The notes: generated by a model from the letters alone, not told the origin. DNA of 5,580 nucleotides from Acidobacteriota bacterium (GCA_030609975.1 JAUWSR010000253.1:1-5580); one strand, 5' to 3'. Counted from the stretch's first letter, positions 1-5,580 are shown. Program-made: numbers and translations.

Positions 1-38
1 ATTATCATAAAACTATATTGCTGGCAAGAATGAATTAA

Positions 39-66
39 TTGACACTGTTTTTTGCTCTTATATACT
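39..66 (+). promoter_or_regulatory. sigma70-type promoter of the radical SAM gene
   Basis: A perfect -35 hexamer TTGACA (39-44) is followed after 16 bp by TATACT (61-66), which matches five of six bases of the -10 consensus. The expected transcription start is near 73, giving a leader of about 34 nt before the ATG at 107. The surroundings are AT-rich, as expected for a promoter. This is the best-looking promoter in the window. Confidence 0.7.
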
Positions 67-67
67 A

Positions 68-90
68 TGAGTTTGAAGGCAACAAACTCA
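68..90. promoter_or_regulatory. 8-bp inverted repeat over the transcription start, candidate operator
   Basis: TGAGTTTG (68-75) and CAAACTCA (83-90) are exact reverse complements separated by 7 bp. The repeat begins two bases after the -10 hexamer and spans the predicted start near 73. The left arm would therefore be only partly transcribed, so a repressor-type DNA site is more likely than an RNA hairpin. No regulator gene is in the window. Confidence 0.4.
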
Positions 91-106
91 AGGCGAGCGT
101 GAAAAG

Positions 107-1156
107 ATGCAATTGAGAAATACTGTGAAGTTGGCAGGTGGCATGCTGAAAAGCGCCATTCTTGGCAAACCTTCCCTGAAAATTGTGTCGCTCTATCTTA
201 CATATCGCTGCAATCAGCGCTGTACCTACTGCGGTTTCCCAGACATGGCAATGCCTGAACTCACCACATCTCAATGGGAAAATGTTATCGATCAACTGGC
301 GAACCTTGGCTGCCGCCGTGTTGGGATCCTGGGTGGAGAACCGCTCCTGCGGTCGGATCTGCAGGCTATCATCACGCATGTAAAGAGGCGTGGCATGTCC
401 TGTGTCCTGACTTCAAATGGGCTATTGGTTCCAGAACAGATCGAGAAACTGCGTCAGCTGGACCACCTGGCTTTGAGCTTGGATTCGGCCGGGCCGGAAA
501 ATGATTTATTGCGCGGACAAGGCAGTTACGCCGCTGTGAAAGAAGCCATTGCTGCCGCTAAAGCAGCCGGGATCGCTGTTAAAATAAATGCAGTTTTAGC
601 TGCAAACACGGCTTCTAACCTGGATGATCTGCTTTCTTTTGTCGAAGAAAACGAGATTTACATCACCATAAACATCGCGCGCAGAAATCCTTCCGAACAG
701 CTTTATTTTTCAGCCGAGCCTGGGGATAGGGATGAGAAAATGCGGGAGATGCTCACGAAAACAGCTCGGTTGACCAGGAGCCATTCCAGGATCGTTTTTT
801 CAGAAGCCAGCTATCTCTACGCCTCCCAGTGGAAGGATTTTTCGATCAACCGTTACCAGGCAGATGAGCTTTCATCTGATGCTCCTTGCCTAATAAATGG
901 GCCTCGCTGCCAAGCCGGTCGTTTTTATATGTCGATTCTGCCAGATGGGAGTACATCTCCCTGTGTTGTTACCATAGGTGTGATCCGAGGTGGGAATGTG
1001 ATTAAGGATGGAGTTGCTGGAGCCTGGAAAAGTTTAGTTGATCACGAGTGTGTGGCTTGCAATGCCCTGTGTTTAATCGAACAGAATTACCTTTTTTCGC
1101 TGCATCCTAGAGTGCTAACCAATTTTGTGACCAGGCATCTGCCTCGGTTTTCCTGA
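107..1156 (+). CDS. radical SAM enzyme with SPASM/twitch-like C-terminus
   Basis: This 349-residue cytosolic protein should reductively cleave S-adenosylmethionine at a [4Fe-4S] cluster to start radical chemistry; its substrate is unknown. The cluster motif CX3CX2C is at Cys35, Cys39 and Cys42 (CNQRCTYC). It is followed by the SAM-binding GGEP at 76-79 and a LSLDS strand at 123-127, as in the partial TIM barrel of the family. The C-terminus carries Cys261, Cys268 (in CQAG), Cys286 (in PDGSTSPC), and Cys315, Cys318 and Cys322 (CVACNALC). That pattern is typical of SPASM or twitch domains that bind auxiliary Fe-S clusters, as in PqqE-like and peptide-modifying enzymes. The start at 107 sits behind a purine-rich but weak AAGGCGAG (90-97). 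Met13 is a poorer choice because its AGGTGG lies only one base from it. No small precursor-peptide gene is seen nearby, so a RiPP role cannot be claimed. The class is secure; the exact subfamily is not. Confidence 0.9.
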   Translation: MQLRNTVKLAGGMLKSAILGKPSLKIVSLYLTYRCNQRCTYCGFPDMAMPELTTSQWENVIDQLANLGCRRVGILGGEPLLRSDLQAIITHVKRRGMSCVLTSNGLLVPEQIEKLRQLDHLALSLDSAGPENDLLRGQGSYAAVKEAIAAAKAAGIAVKINAVLAANTASNLDDLLSFVEENEIYITINIARRNPSEQLYFSAEPGDRDEKMREMLTKTARLTRSHSRIVFSEASYLYASQWKDFSINRYQADELSSDAPCLINGPRCQAGRFYMSILPDGSTSPCVVTIGVIRGGNVIKDGVAGAWKSLVDHECVACNALCLIEQNYLFSLHPRVLTNFVTRHLPRFS

Positions 1157-1172
1157 ATTGGCTAAAAACGCA

Positions 1173-3401
1173 TCAAAATGAGAACTTCGCTCTCACGACC
1201 AATCCTCGGCCGGGAGCATCCACGCCTTGTTCATCTGCCGAGGCACGGTAAGTCTCATTCAAAATGTTCTGGAAGATAGCGATAAGAGTGAGATTGGAAG
1301 AGAGCTCATATCCCAGAATCGTATCAAATAGGACATAGCCGTCGACTTTAATCTCAAGCGGTCCGGGATCGCTTTTGTCCCCGGTAAGTGTAAAACGAGG
1401 TTCGATCCAGAGTTTACCTGGAGAATACGTTCCCCAAAAGGTCAAGCGTGTTGGTGGGATGTAGTTCAGAAATGCATCCGTATCGTTTTCCCTTCCCTGC
1501 ATGTGGTGGAAATTGATGAAGAGTTCCAGGTCTTTAACCACGTAGACATAAAGCTCTCCTTCGATACCATTGATGCGGCCGCCTGTCAGGTTCCGGTAAA
1601 AATATTCCTCAAGGTCTGTTCCGGAATATTTCTGGATCATCTTGTCGATGCTGTTGCTGAAACCAAAGAGGGACGCATAAAACCTCTCGTGCAGATATCG
1701 CACTCCCAGATCGAAATTCAGACTTTCTTCCGGTGACAGCTCAGGATTTCCAAAAACCGTTCCCCTTCCTGTCAGGCCGGTGTAAAAAAGCTCACTTATG
1801 GTCGGAAATCTAAAGGATCGGCCCACATTGGCTAAAAGAGAGAGGCGGGGAGTGGCCTGAAAAACAGCACCCACATACAGAGATAGAAACTCGTCGTGTT
1901 TGGACTGCCTCGTTCCAGCTAGGCCCATATTGCTGGTTTGGACATAATCGAGACGACCGCCTAGGTTTAAGGACAAAAGCTTCAATACCTGGATCTTGTC
2001 ATCGATGTAGATTCCGAAGTTATTCCTGCGGGCATCAATCAATGAGATCTCCTCACCCTTGGCGATCACTTCTCCAGCTTGATTGTAAAGCCATTGGGTA
2101 TTCCTGTCGTTGACATTTGTCTGACCAAAATAATCGATCCCAAAGCTTAGGGTATGGCTTTGTCCCAGCGCTTTGCCGCCTCGTAGTTTTAGGCCAAAAT
2201 TCGTCCCCTCGATTTTAGCCAGGTTTCTTTTTTTGACCGTGCGAGCATCTGCCCACAGATTATCGGCCTGCGTTTCCAGGATGCTGTTCAGGGCATAGAA
2301 ACTGAGGTTGAAATTGTCCAGGAGAAATATTTGCTGTCGTTCATAGCCCAGTATAAAAAGCGTATTTGTTTCCTTGGGATACCAGCGCGGTTTGAACTGC
2401 GAAGTTGGGCTTGGTTTCCCGATGTCATTTCCCTGGTAGTGGTAGAGGGTTGCATAAAACCGGGATACGTCGTCTGTTCGGTCGACTTTAAACATGACGT
2501 TACGATCGGAATAGCGCGACCATGTGATCGGGCCGGCAGGAGCGGAATAGTCATCAGCTTTTTTTGTATTGGCTCCGAACATCAATCCCCATTTTCCCAG
2601 GGAACCGGAGAGAGTTGCCGCACCGGATCTTTCGTTTCGAACCGAGTTGTAGCTGAGGTAGAAATCGCCTTTGAGTGGGGAATAAGGTGCAGGCGATTTG
2701 GTGATAATATTGATGATGCCGCCCACAGCTCCTGATCCATAAAAAACGGAATAGGGGCCGCGGTTGATCTCGATGCGGTCGATATCTCCTAAGTTGAGAA
2801 ACGAGGCACTGGCTCCTATGCGTCTTTCCGATGTGATGCGGACTCCATCCACCAGAAGCAGGACCCGGTGTTCCGCCAGCCCACGTATAGCAGGAGCCAT
2901 GGAATAGCCTCCCTTTCCCACAACGGCGACGCCCGGGACTTTGTCTACCGATTCGGCTATGTTGGCTGTGCCCATCTCGGTCAAAACGGAACTGGGCAGG
3001 ATGGTCCGGTGGGAAGGCAGGCTGATGTCGATGATCGAGTCCGCTTCGGCGGTGACCGAGGTCTCTTCCTTCAGGATCATGACGATGGGATTTTTTGAGG
3101 TCAGAAAGATCTGAATTAACTGACCTGCGGCTTCGGCCAAAGAGATCTCTGCGCCCTGGGTTGTAAAGTCAGGGTGGGAAAAGCGGAGACGCAGTGGATC
3201 CTTTTCCAATCCGTCCAGCTCGAACATCCCGTCGCTGTCAGAAAAAATAGCGATTGACGTTCCCACTACTTCCACTTTCACCTTGGCCAGAGGGTTCCCC
3301 TCGCTATCGTAAACGTGGCCTTTCAGAGACTGGGATTCAGACGCGTATCCCAGACTCGTGAGAATGACCGCTAAACAGATAGAGAGGAATCCCTTCCTCA
3401 T
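1173..3401 (-). CDS. TonB-dependent outer-membrane receptor, BtuB-like, with N-terminal regulatory-like domain
   Basis: This 742-residue outer-membrane transporter is expected to import a bulky ligand using TonB-ExbBD energy. In order it has a signal peptide (1-20, probable cut after GYA), a CarboxypepD-regulatory-like beta domain (about 26-100, starting LKGHVYDSEGNPLAKV), and a TonB-box-like EETSVTAEA (112-120). A plug follows (about 130-237, with VPGV, AIRGL, VLLLVDGVR, IEINRGPYSVFYGSGAVGGIINI), then a beta-barrel to the end. NPELSPEES (552-560) and APGRG (729-733) are typical receptor signatures. The final residue is Phe, as needed for BAM recognition. The start is supported by AAAGGAG (3407-3413) five bases upstream. 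The single-chain size and plug resemble BtuB/colicin-I-type receptors rather than SusC, which is much longer. The ligand cannot be read from sequence, and no cobalamin riboswitch is visible in the leader. The upstream same-strand neighbour is an exported deiminase homologue, 185 bp away; the 3' end nearly abuts the convergent radical SAM gene. Confidence 0.93.
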   Translation of the reverse strand: MRKGFLSICLAVILTSLGYASESQSLKGHVYDSEGNPLAKVKVEVVGTSIAIFSDSDGMFELDGLEKDPLRLRFSHPDFTTQGAEISLAEAAGQLIQIFLTSKNPIVMILKEETSVTAEADSIIDISLPSHRTILPSSVLTEMGTANIAESVDKVPGVAVVGKGGYSMAPAIRGLAEHRVLLLVDGVRITSERRIGASASFLNLGDIDRIEINRGPYSVFYGSGAVGGIINIITKSPAPYSPLKGDFYLSYNSVRNERSGAATLSGSLGKWGLMFGANTKKADDYSAPAGPITWSRYSDRNVMFKVDRTDDVSRFYATLYHYQGNDIGKPSPTSQFKPRWYPKETNTLFILGYERQQIFLLDNFNLSFYALNSILETQADNLWADARTVKKRNLAKIEGTNFGLKLRGGKALGQSHTLSFGIDYFGQTNVNDRNTQWLYNQAGEVIAKGEEISLIDARRNNFGIYIDDKIQVLKLLSLNLGGRLDYVQTSNMGLAGTRQSKHDEFLSLYVGAVFQATPRLSLLANVGRSFRFPTISELFYTGLTGRGTVFGNPELSPEESLNFDLGVRYLHERFYASLFGFSNSIDKMIQKYSGTDLEEYFYRNLTGGRINGIEGELYVYVVKDLELFINFHHMQGRENDTDAFLNYIPPTRLTFWGTYSPGKLWIEPRFTLTGDKSDPGPLEIKVDGYVLFDTILGYELSSNLTLIAIFQNILNETYRASADEQGVDAPGRGLVVRAKFSF

Positions 3402-3406
3402 CTTGA

Positions 3407-3413
3407 CTCCTTT
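3407..3413 (-). promoter_or_regulatory. Shine-Dalgarno of the TonB receptor
   Basis: On the minus strand AAAGGAG lies five bases before the ATG and fixes the start codon. Its 5' two bases form the end of the 10-bp inverted repeat of the leader. Confidence 0.8.
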
Positions 3414-3473
3414 AGGTAGATGCTTGTGAAATGAAAAATGATAATATTAGGAAAAATAACGTTATCTACCTAA
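3412..3473 (-). promoter_or_regulatory. long-range inverted repeat in the TonB receptor leader
   Basis: TTAGGTAGAT and ATCTACCTAA form perfect 10-bp arms (3412-3421 and 3464-3473) around a 42-nt AT-rich loop. In the receptor mRNA the second arm runs directly into the Shine-Dalgarno AGGAG, so pairing could limit ribosome access. Alternatively the arms are two half-sites of a DNA operator. The repeat itself is plain in the sequence; either role is inference. Confidence 0.4.
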
Positions 3474-3508
3474 CTTTTTTATAACGATATAATTTAACAT
3501 AAGTTATG
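3456..3508. promoter_or_regulatory. cluster of ATAAC/GTTAT dyads upstream of the TonB receptor
   Basis: The perfect palindrome ATAACGTTAT (3456-3465), a lone ATAAC (3481-3485) and the dyad CATAAGTTATG (3498-3508) lie within 53 bp. The pentamer ATAAC or its complement GTTAT therefore occurs four times. Such repeats suit a regulator-binding region or the promoter of the receptor gene. No clear -35/-10 pair could be picked, and the AT-rich composition raises the chance of coincidence. Confidence 0.3.
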
Positions 3509-3536
3509 CTCTGACTCAAGAGATAGAGAAATCTGA

Positions 3537-3559
3537 GGCAGAGGCAGGAATGATCTGCC
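3537..3559 (-). terminator. possible weak hairpin after the deiminase-like gene
   Basis: GGCAGA (3537-3542) pairs exactly with TCTGCC (3554-3559); GGCAG (3543-3547) offers an alternative pairing with CTGCC (3555-3559). It lies about 30 bp past the stop codon of the minus-strand gene. Only a short, broken U stretch (UCAGAUUU) follows, so it is a weak intrinsic terminator at best. Read-through into the receptor gene is possible. Confidence 0.25.
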
Positions 3560-3586
3560 ACAGCTCACGTATGAGAATTGCGGTCA

Positions 3587-4984
3587 CTAGTATCTGCGCA
3601 ATAAGGGCATTGTTAAGCAGTGAGGACCGCCTAGATTGTCGGCTAAATATTTCCCTTCGAAGGGAAAAACTTCTATCCCATGGTTTTCTAAGGCTTGAAT
3701 TGTGTGGTGGTTATGTGCATAGGCGATCACCTTGCCCGGTCCTAACTGCACAACATTTGCAGCTTGCATGCTCAACTCGTAGAGCACACGTTCCAGCAAA
3801 TACTTTTCTCGGTCCATGTCTCCTCTGTCTCCTCCCACCCAGATGATCTCATAATCCAATTCTCTAAGATAGTCGACGAGTTTCGTTTTTAATTCAACAG
3901 ATTCTCCGGTTCCCGCCCTATAATGGGTTAGCCACCCCACATCAGGAATATATTTGATGGCCTTGGAGAACGATACGGGATAATCGCTCTCTTCTTCTCC
4001 TTGGTTCCTTCTATGCTTAATCCCTTGGTCTACGCTTGCCAACAGCTCGACAATGGGATTGTGTTCTGCATATTCTGCTTCAAAGAGAAAAGGTGCAGTG
4101 AGTGCCTTTTTTTCATCTATAAAGTTAAAAACGGTGTCGAGATGCATGATCTGAATATTTGTCCCCGAGAAATCCTCCCAAGGCGGCATCGAAACCCCTA
4201 TAACATCCATGTTGAGTTTCTGGGCCATCTTTTGGGCGGCTTTTGCTTCACTCATGTTGTGAATACCCATAAAAATTGTGTTTTCATCCTTAACCAGAAT
4301 ATCACCGCCCTCACAGAAGACGCCCTCTTTCTCGGCATCGAAAGCAATCACGCAGTCTTTTAATTTCTCAGCATATCGAAACATGAATCTTCCGATCGAA
4401 TGTTCCAACCTGCGCTCCCGCATTTTGGAGTTGGTGAGGATAAGGCCTTTAGGTGTAGTAGCCGCAAAATCCCGCGTGTAGAAGAACCATGTGGCCGGCT
4501 TGATCAAAGGCAGAAATCGACCTTCCGAATCGAAGTTGTAATAAATGATGTCTTTTCTCCCTAAAAGAGCAGAGCCGTCTAAGTGTGTGATCTTTTCTAT
4601 GATCTGAGGAAAAGTCATCGGGAATATTTCCTGCAGTGACTGTTCCAGCCTTCCAGCCTTTCGGGCATTGGCTATGGCATTCTCCAGAAGGTCAAGAACA
4701 TTAAGCACCTCAATCTCATTTTCTTTGAGGATTTCAACCATCCCCTTGTGCTGTGTAACTGCTCCATCAGCGTAAGTGATGGTGCTGCTAAAAACCTCAT
4801 CCACATAAAATCCATATGACCTGCGCGATAAATCACTGCCGGGGCTAAGTACAATGACCTTTATGAGCGGGGCGATATCCGCAGGAACATAAGCTTCGGT
4901 CTTTTCTGGGACATTTGTCTGATTTATACAGCTGACAGCTAGGATGAGAACCATAGAAAAAGCCAGTCGAGATTTTGTCTTCAT
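3587..4984 (-). CDS. exported arginine-deiminase-family lipoprotein
   Basis: This 465-residue guanidine-modifying (pentein-fold) enzyme carries a lipoprotein-type signal peptide: basic start, hydrophobic 8-18, AVSC with Cys19. The mature protein should therefore be membrane-anchored outside the cytoplasm, unlike ordinary cytosolic arginine deiminase. Family landmarks in order are VIVLSPGSDL (43-52), a helical insert (about 79-140), YTRD (Asp172), MRERRLE (Arg191), EGGD (Glu225, Asp228), HLDTVF (His281, Asp283), and GGPHC near the C-terminus (Cys456). These match the catalytic Asp166, Glu224, Asp227, His278, Asp280 and Cys406 of the Pseudomonas enzyme as I recall it. Several positions that bind free arginine's carboxylate look changed: Trp166 for Asn160, SEAK for SERT, and Leu451 for Arg401. 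The His-to-Cys distance is about 45 residues longer than usual. Hydrolysis of a guanidino group to a ureido group is likely; the substrate is uncertain and may be peptidyl or decarboxylated. The start is set by GGAG eight bases upstream (4993-4996). Confidence 0.85.
   Translation of the reverse strand: MKTKSRLAFSMVLILAVSCINQTNVPEKTEAYVPADIAPLIKVIVLSPGSDLSRRSYGFYVDEVFSSTITYADGAVTQHKGMVEILKENEIEVLNVLDLLENAIANARKAGRLEQSLQEIFPMTFPQIIEKITHLDGSALLGRKDIIYYNFDSEGRFLPLIKPATWFFYTRDFAATTPKGLILTNSKMRERRLEHSIGRFMFRYAEKLKDCVIAFDAEKEGVFCEGGDILVKDENTIFMGIHNMSEAKAAQKMAQKLNMDVIGVSMPPWEDFSGTNIQIMHLDTVFNFIDEKKALTAPFLFEAEYAEHNPIVELLASVDQGIKHRRNQGEEESDYPVSFSKAIKYIPDVGWLTHYRAGTGESVELKTKLVDYLRELDYEIIWVGGDRGDMDREKYLLERVLYELSMQAANVVQLGPGKVIAYAHNHHTIQALENHGIEVFPFEGKYLADNLGGPHCLTMPLLRRY
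3650..3667. repeat. 18-bp perfect palindrome inside the deiminase-like gene
   Basis: TTTCCCTTCGAAGGGAAA is an uninterrupted palindrome in the coding strand region for FPFEGK (440-445), shortly before the catalytic Cys loop. It may be a chance result of codon choice; no function is claimed. Confidence 0.5.
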
Positions 4985-5009
4985 ATGCGTATCTCCATTG
5001 TTCCGGATG

Positions 5010-5039
5010 AGGATAGCACAATCGAAAAGACGAGGTCAA
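5010..5039 (-). promoter_or_regulatory. candidate promoter of the deiminase-like lipoprotein gene
   Basis: On the minus strand TTGACC (5034-5039, five of six to the -35 consensus) is separated by 18 bp from TATCCT (5010-5015, four of six to -10). This predicts a start near 5003 and a short leader of about 18 nt containing the GGAG ribosome binding site. The -10 box is only fair. Confidence 0.45.
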
Positions 5040-5145
5040 CGCCGCCATTCCATCCGGTCTTTTATTATTCTCACCTCTAATCGGTATAGATCCTGCGAGA
5101 TTTATAGATATTTGATTTTTTTGTTTATCTAGTGATATCGTTTAG
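5040..5145. other. AT-rich intergenic stretch without a recognised gene
   Basis: This belongs to the 388-bp gap between the divergent lipoprotein genes. Apart from the candidate minus-strand promoter at its left edge and the gene remnant that follows on its right, I see no RNA gene, repeat or convincing coding frame here. Short open frames through it have no protein-like composition. Confidence 0.5.
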
Positions 5146-5292
5146 CGGATAAATGATAAGAAAGAGTTTCCCTTCGCTCCGGAGAACCTGGATCACATCG
5201 GTATCCAGGTCCCACCCGGTGAATACTCCGTAAAACTCACTGTAAATGGGAAGGTTATATCCCACAAAGCGGTGATTATAAAAGATCACTGA
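5146..5292 (+). pseudogene. C-terminal remnant of a secreted beta-sandwich protein, possibly BNR/VPS10-type
   Basis: This frame is open for 48 codons from after TAG (5143-5145) to TGA (5290-5292) and has no usable start codon or ribosome binding site. Yet it reads like real protein: FPFAPENLDHIG, then IQVPPGEYSVKLTVNGK, ending VIIKDH. The PPG-x-Y-x-V-x-L-x-V-x-G-K pattern closing with a D near the end is characteristic of the C-terminal Ig-like tail of secreted BNR-repeat/VPS10-type glycosidase-like proteins. Other surface proteins also use such tails. The likely reading is the 3' stub of a gene whose body was deleted, left upstream of the DUF885 gene. The parent family is inferred from motif style only. 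A chance open frame is the alternative, but less likely given the composition. Confidence 0.5.
5186..5210. repeat. 8-bp inverted repeat within the gene remnant
   Basis: ACCTGGAT (5186-5193) and ATCCAGGT (5203-5210) are exact complements around a 9-nt loop. No T-run follows on either strand, so it is not a standard intrinsic terminator. It may be a by-product of the coding remnant. Confidence 0.35.
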
Positions 5293-5305
5293 TATGCGAA
5301 ATATT

Positions 5306-5322
5306 ATTAAACTGGGTTTAAT
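5306..5322. promoter_or_regulatory. 17-bp dyad upstream of the DUF885-type gene, candidate operator
   Basis: ATTAAAC and GTTTAAT form a perfect 7-bp dyad around TGG. It overlaps a -10-like TATTAT (5302-5307), but no matching -35 is seen at the right distance. It sits 50 bp before the DUF885-type ATG, where a repressor site or the promoter would be expected. Confidence 0.35.
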
Positions 5323-5355
5323 GGGGGAAAGAGAAGTTTTTATTTCACGGTTAAA

Positions 5356-5361
5356 AAGGAG
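5356..5361 (+). promoter_or_regulatory. Shine-Dalgarno of the DUF885-type gene
   Basis: AAGGAG lies 11 bases before the ATG at 5373. The spacing is slightly long but no better start is in frame nearby, and the following signal peptide supports this ATG. Confidence 0.65.
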
Positions 5362-5372
5362 AGTAGGCTATT

Positions 5373-5580
5373 ATGCTGAGAAAAAGCATCCATCTTACGA
5401 TATTGATGTGCACGATAATTTCATTCGTTATGAGCTGTTCCACAGGAAACAGCAAAACCACAGCGAGCACACATGCGGATCTTGTTCAGTTATTTCAAGA
5501 ATTCCGGGAATTTCAAAAACCTGCCATTAAAAAGGAGATCCCTGACTATTCTTATGAGGTAATGCAGAAGCAGGCGCAGG
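5373..5580 (+). CDS. DUF885-type lipoprotein, N-terminal part (cut by window end)
   Basis: The first 69 codons are present; the gene runs off the window. It begins with a lipoprotein signal peptide: MLRK basic start, hydrophobic core to residue 19, and VMSC with Cys22 as the lipidated residue. The mature protein should be anchored in the envelope. After a polar Ser/Thr linker, LVQLFQEFREFQKP followed by IPDYSYEVMQKQ closely resembles the start of mature DUF885 proteins, in which a Leu-Phe-x-Glu-(Trp/Phe)-Arg-Glu-Phe segment precedes a (V/I)PDY motif. Those proteins are usually about 550-650 residues long and are regarded as metallopeptidase-like, but the putative metal-binding part lies beyond this window. 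The family call therefore rests on a short segment. The upstream 80 bp hold a dyad and a good ribosome binding site, so it appears to begin its own transcript. Confidence 0.7.
   Translation, partial: MLRKSIHLTILMCTIISFVMSCSTGNSKTTASTHADLVQLFQEFREFQKPAIKKEIPDYSYEVMQKQAQ

Noticed and set aside
2331..2735. 134-codon open frame on the plus strand opposite the TonB receptor
   Set aside because: It lies wholly inside a well-supported receptor gene, has no ribosome binding site worth noting and no recognisable domain; it is an antisense shadow.
3402..3586. Cobalamin or other known riboswitch upstream of the BtuB-like receptor
   Set aside because: The 185-bp leader is AT-rich and I find no B12-box-like conserved core; it is also short for a cobalamin riboswitch plus promoter.
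4001..4363. 120-codon open frame on the plus strand opposite the deiminase-like gene
   Set aside because: It is contained in a gene with conserved catalytic motifs; its composition does not resemble a protein family and it has no start signal.
5186..5210. Inverted repeat as an intrinsic terminator of the lost gene
   Set aside because: It lies within the coding remnant, before its stop codon, and no T-run follows, so a terminator role is not supported.
5294..5530. 78-codon plus-strand frame (MRNIIKLGLMGE...) overlapping the DUF885-type start
   Set aside because: It overlaps most of the lipoprotein start in another frame, lacks a ribosome binding site, and loses to the frame with a signal peptide, lipobox and family motif.
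1..5580. Mobile element, CRISPR array, tRNA or defence system
   Set aside because: No transposase or integrase motifs, regularly spaced repeats, tRNA-like folds or defence-gene motifs were seen on reading both strands.

Overview
The window comes from a Gram-negative bacterium. It encodes a TonB-dependent outer-membrane receptor and two proteins with lipoprotein-type signal peptides, and it has ordinary AGGAG-type ribosome binding sites. An N-terminal carboxypeptidase-regulatory-like domain on a BtuB-sized receptor, a DUF885-type lipoprotein and a possible BNR/VPS10-type protein tail together recall uncultured lineages such as Aminicenantes or other Acidobacteriota relatives. That placement is inference from protein style only; no marker gene is present.

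Layout. From 107 to 1156 (+) lies a radical SAM enzyme with a SPASM/twitch-like cysteine-rich C-terminus, preceded by a good sigma70-type promoter with an 8-bp dyad over the expected transcription start. It converges, with only 16 bp between stop codons, on a TonB-dependent receptor (1173-3401, -). The receptor has an AT-rich leader of 185 bp containing a perfect 10-bp inverted repeat that ends at the Shine-Dalgarno sequence, plus several ATAAC/GTTAT dyads. Upstream of it on the same strand is an exported arginine-deiminase-fold lipoprotein (3587-4984, -) with its own candidate promoter. The remaining 4985-5580 holds that promoter, a start-less 48-codon remnant of a secreted protein's C-terminus (5146-5292, +), and the first 69 codons of a DUF885-type lipoprotein (5373 to the window edge, +).

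How the genes relate. The deiminase-like lipoprotein, the receptor and the DUF885 protein are all cell-envelope proteins, compatible with uptake or processing of peptides or guanidino compounds, but nothing in the sequence proves a shared pathway. The most interesting protein is the deiminase homologue. Its full catalytic set (Asp, Glu, Asp, His, Asp, Cys) is intact, while positions that grip the carboxylate of free arginine in classical arginine deiminase appear replaced. This suggests an exported guanidine-modifying enzyme with another substrate. No mobile element, CRISPR array, tRNA or rRNA is visible.
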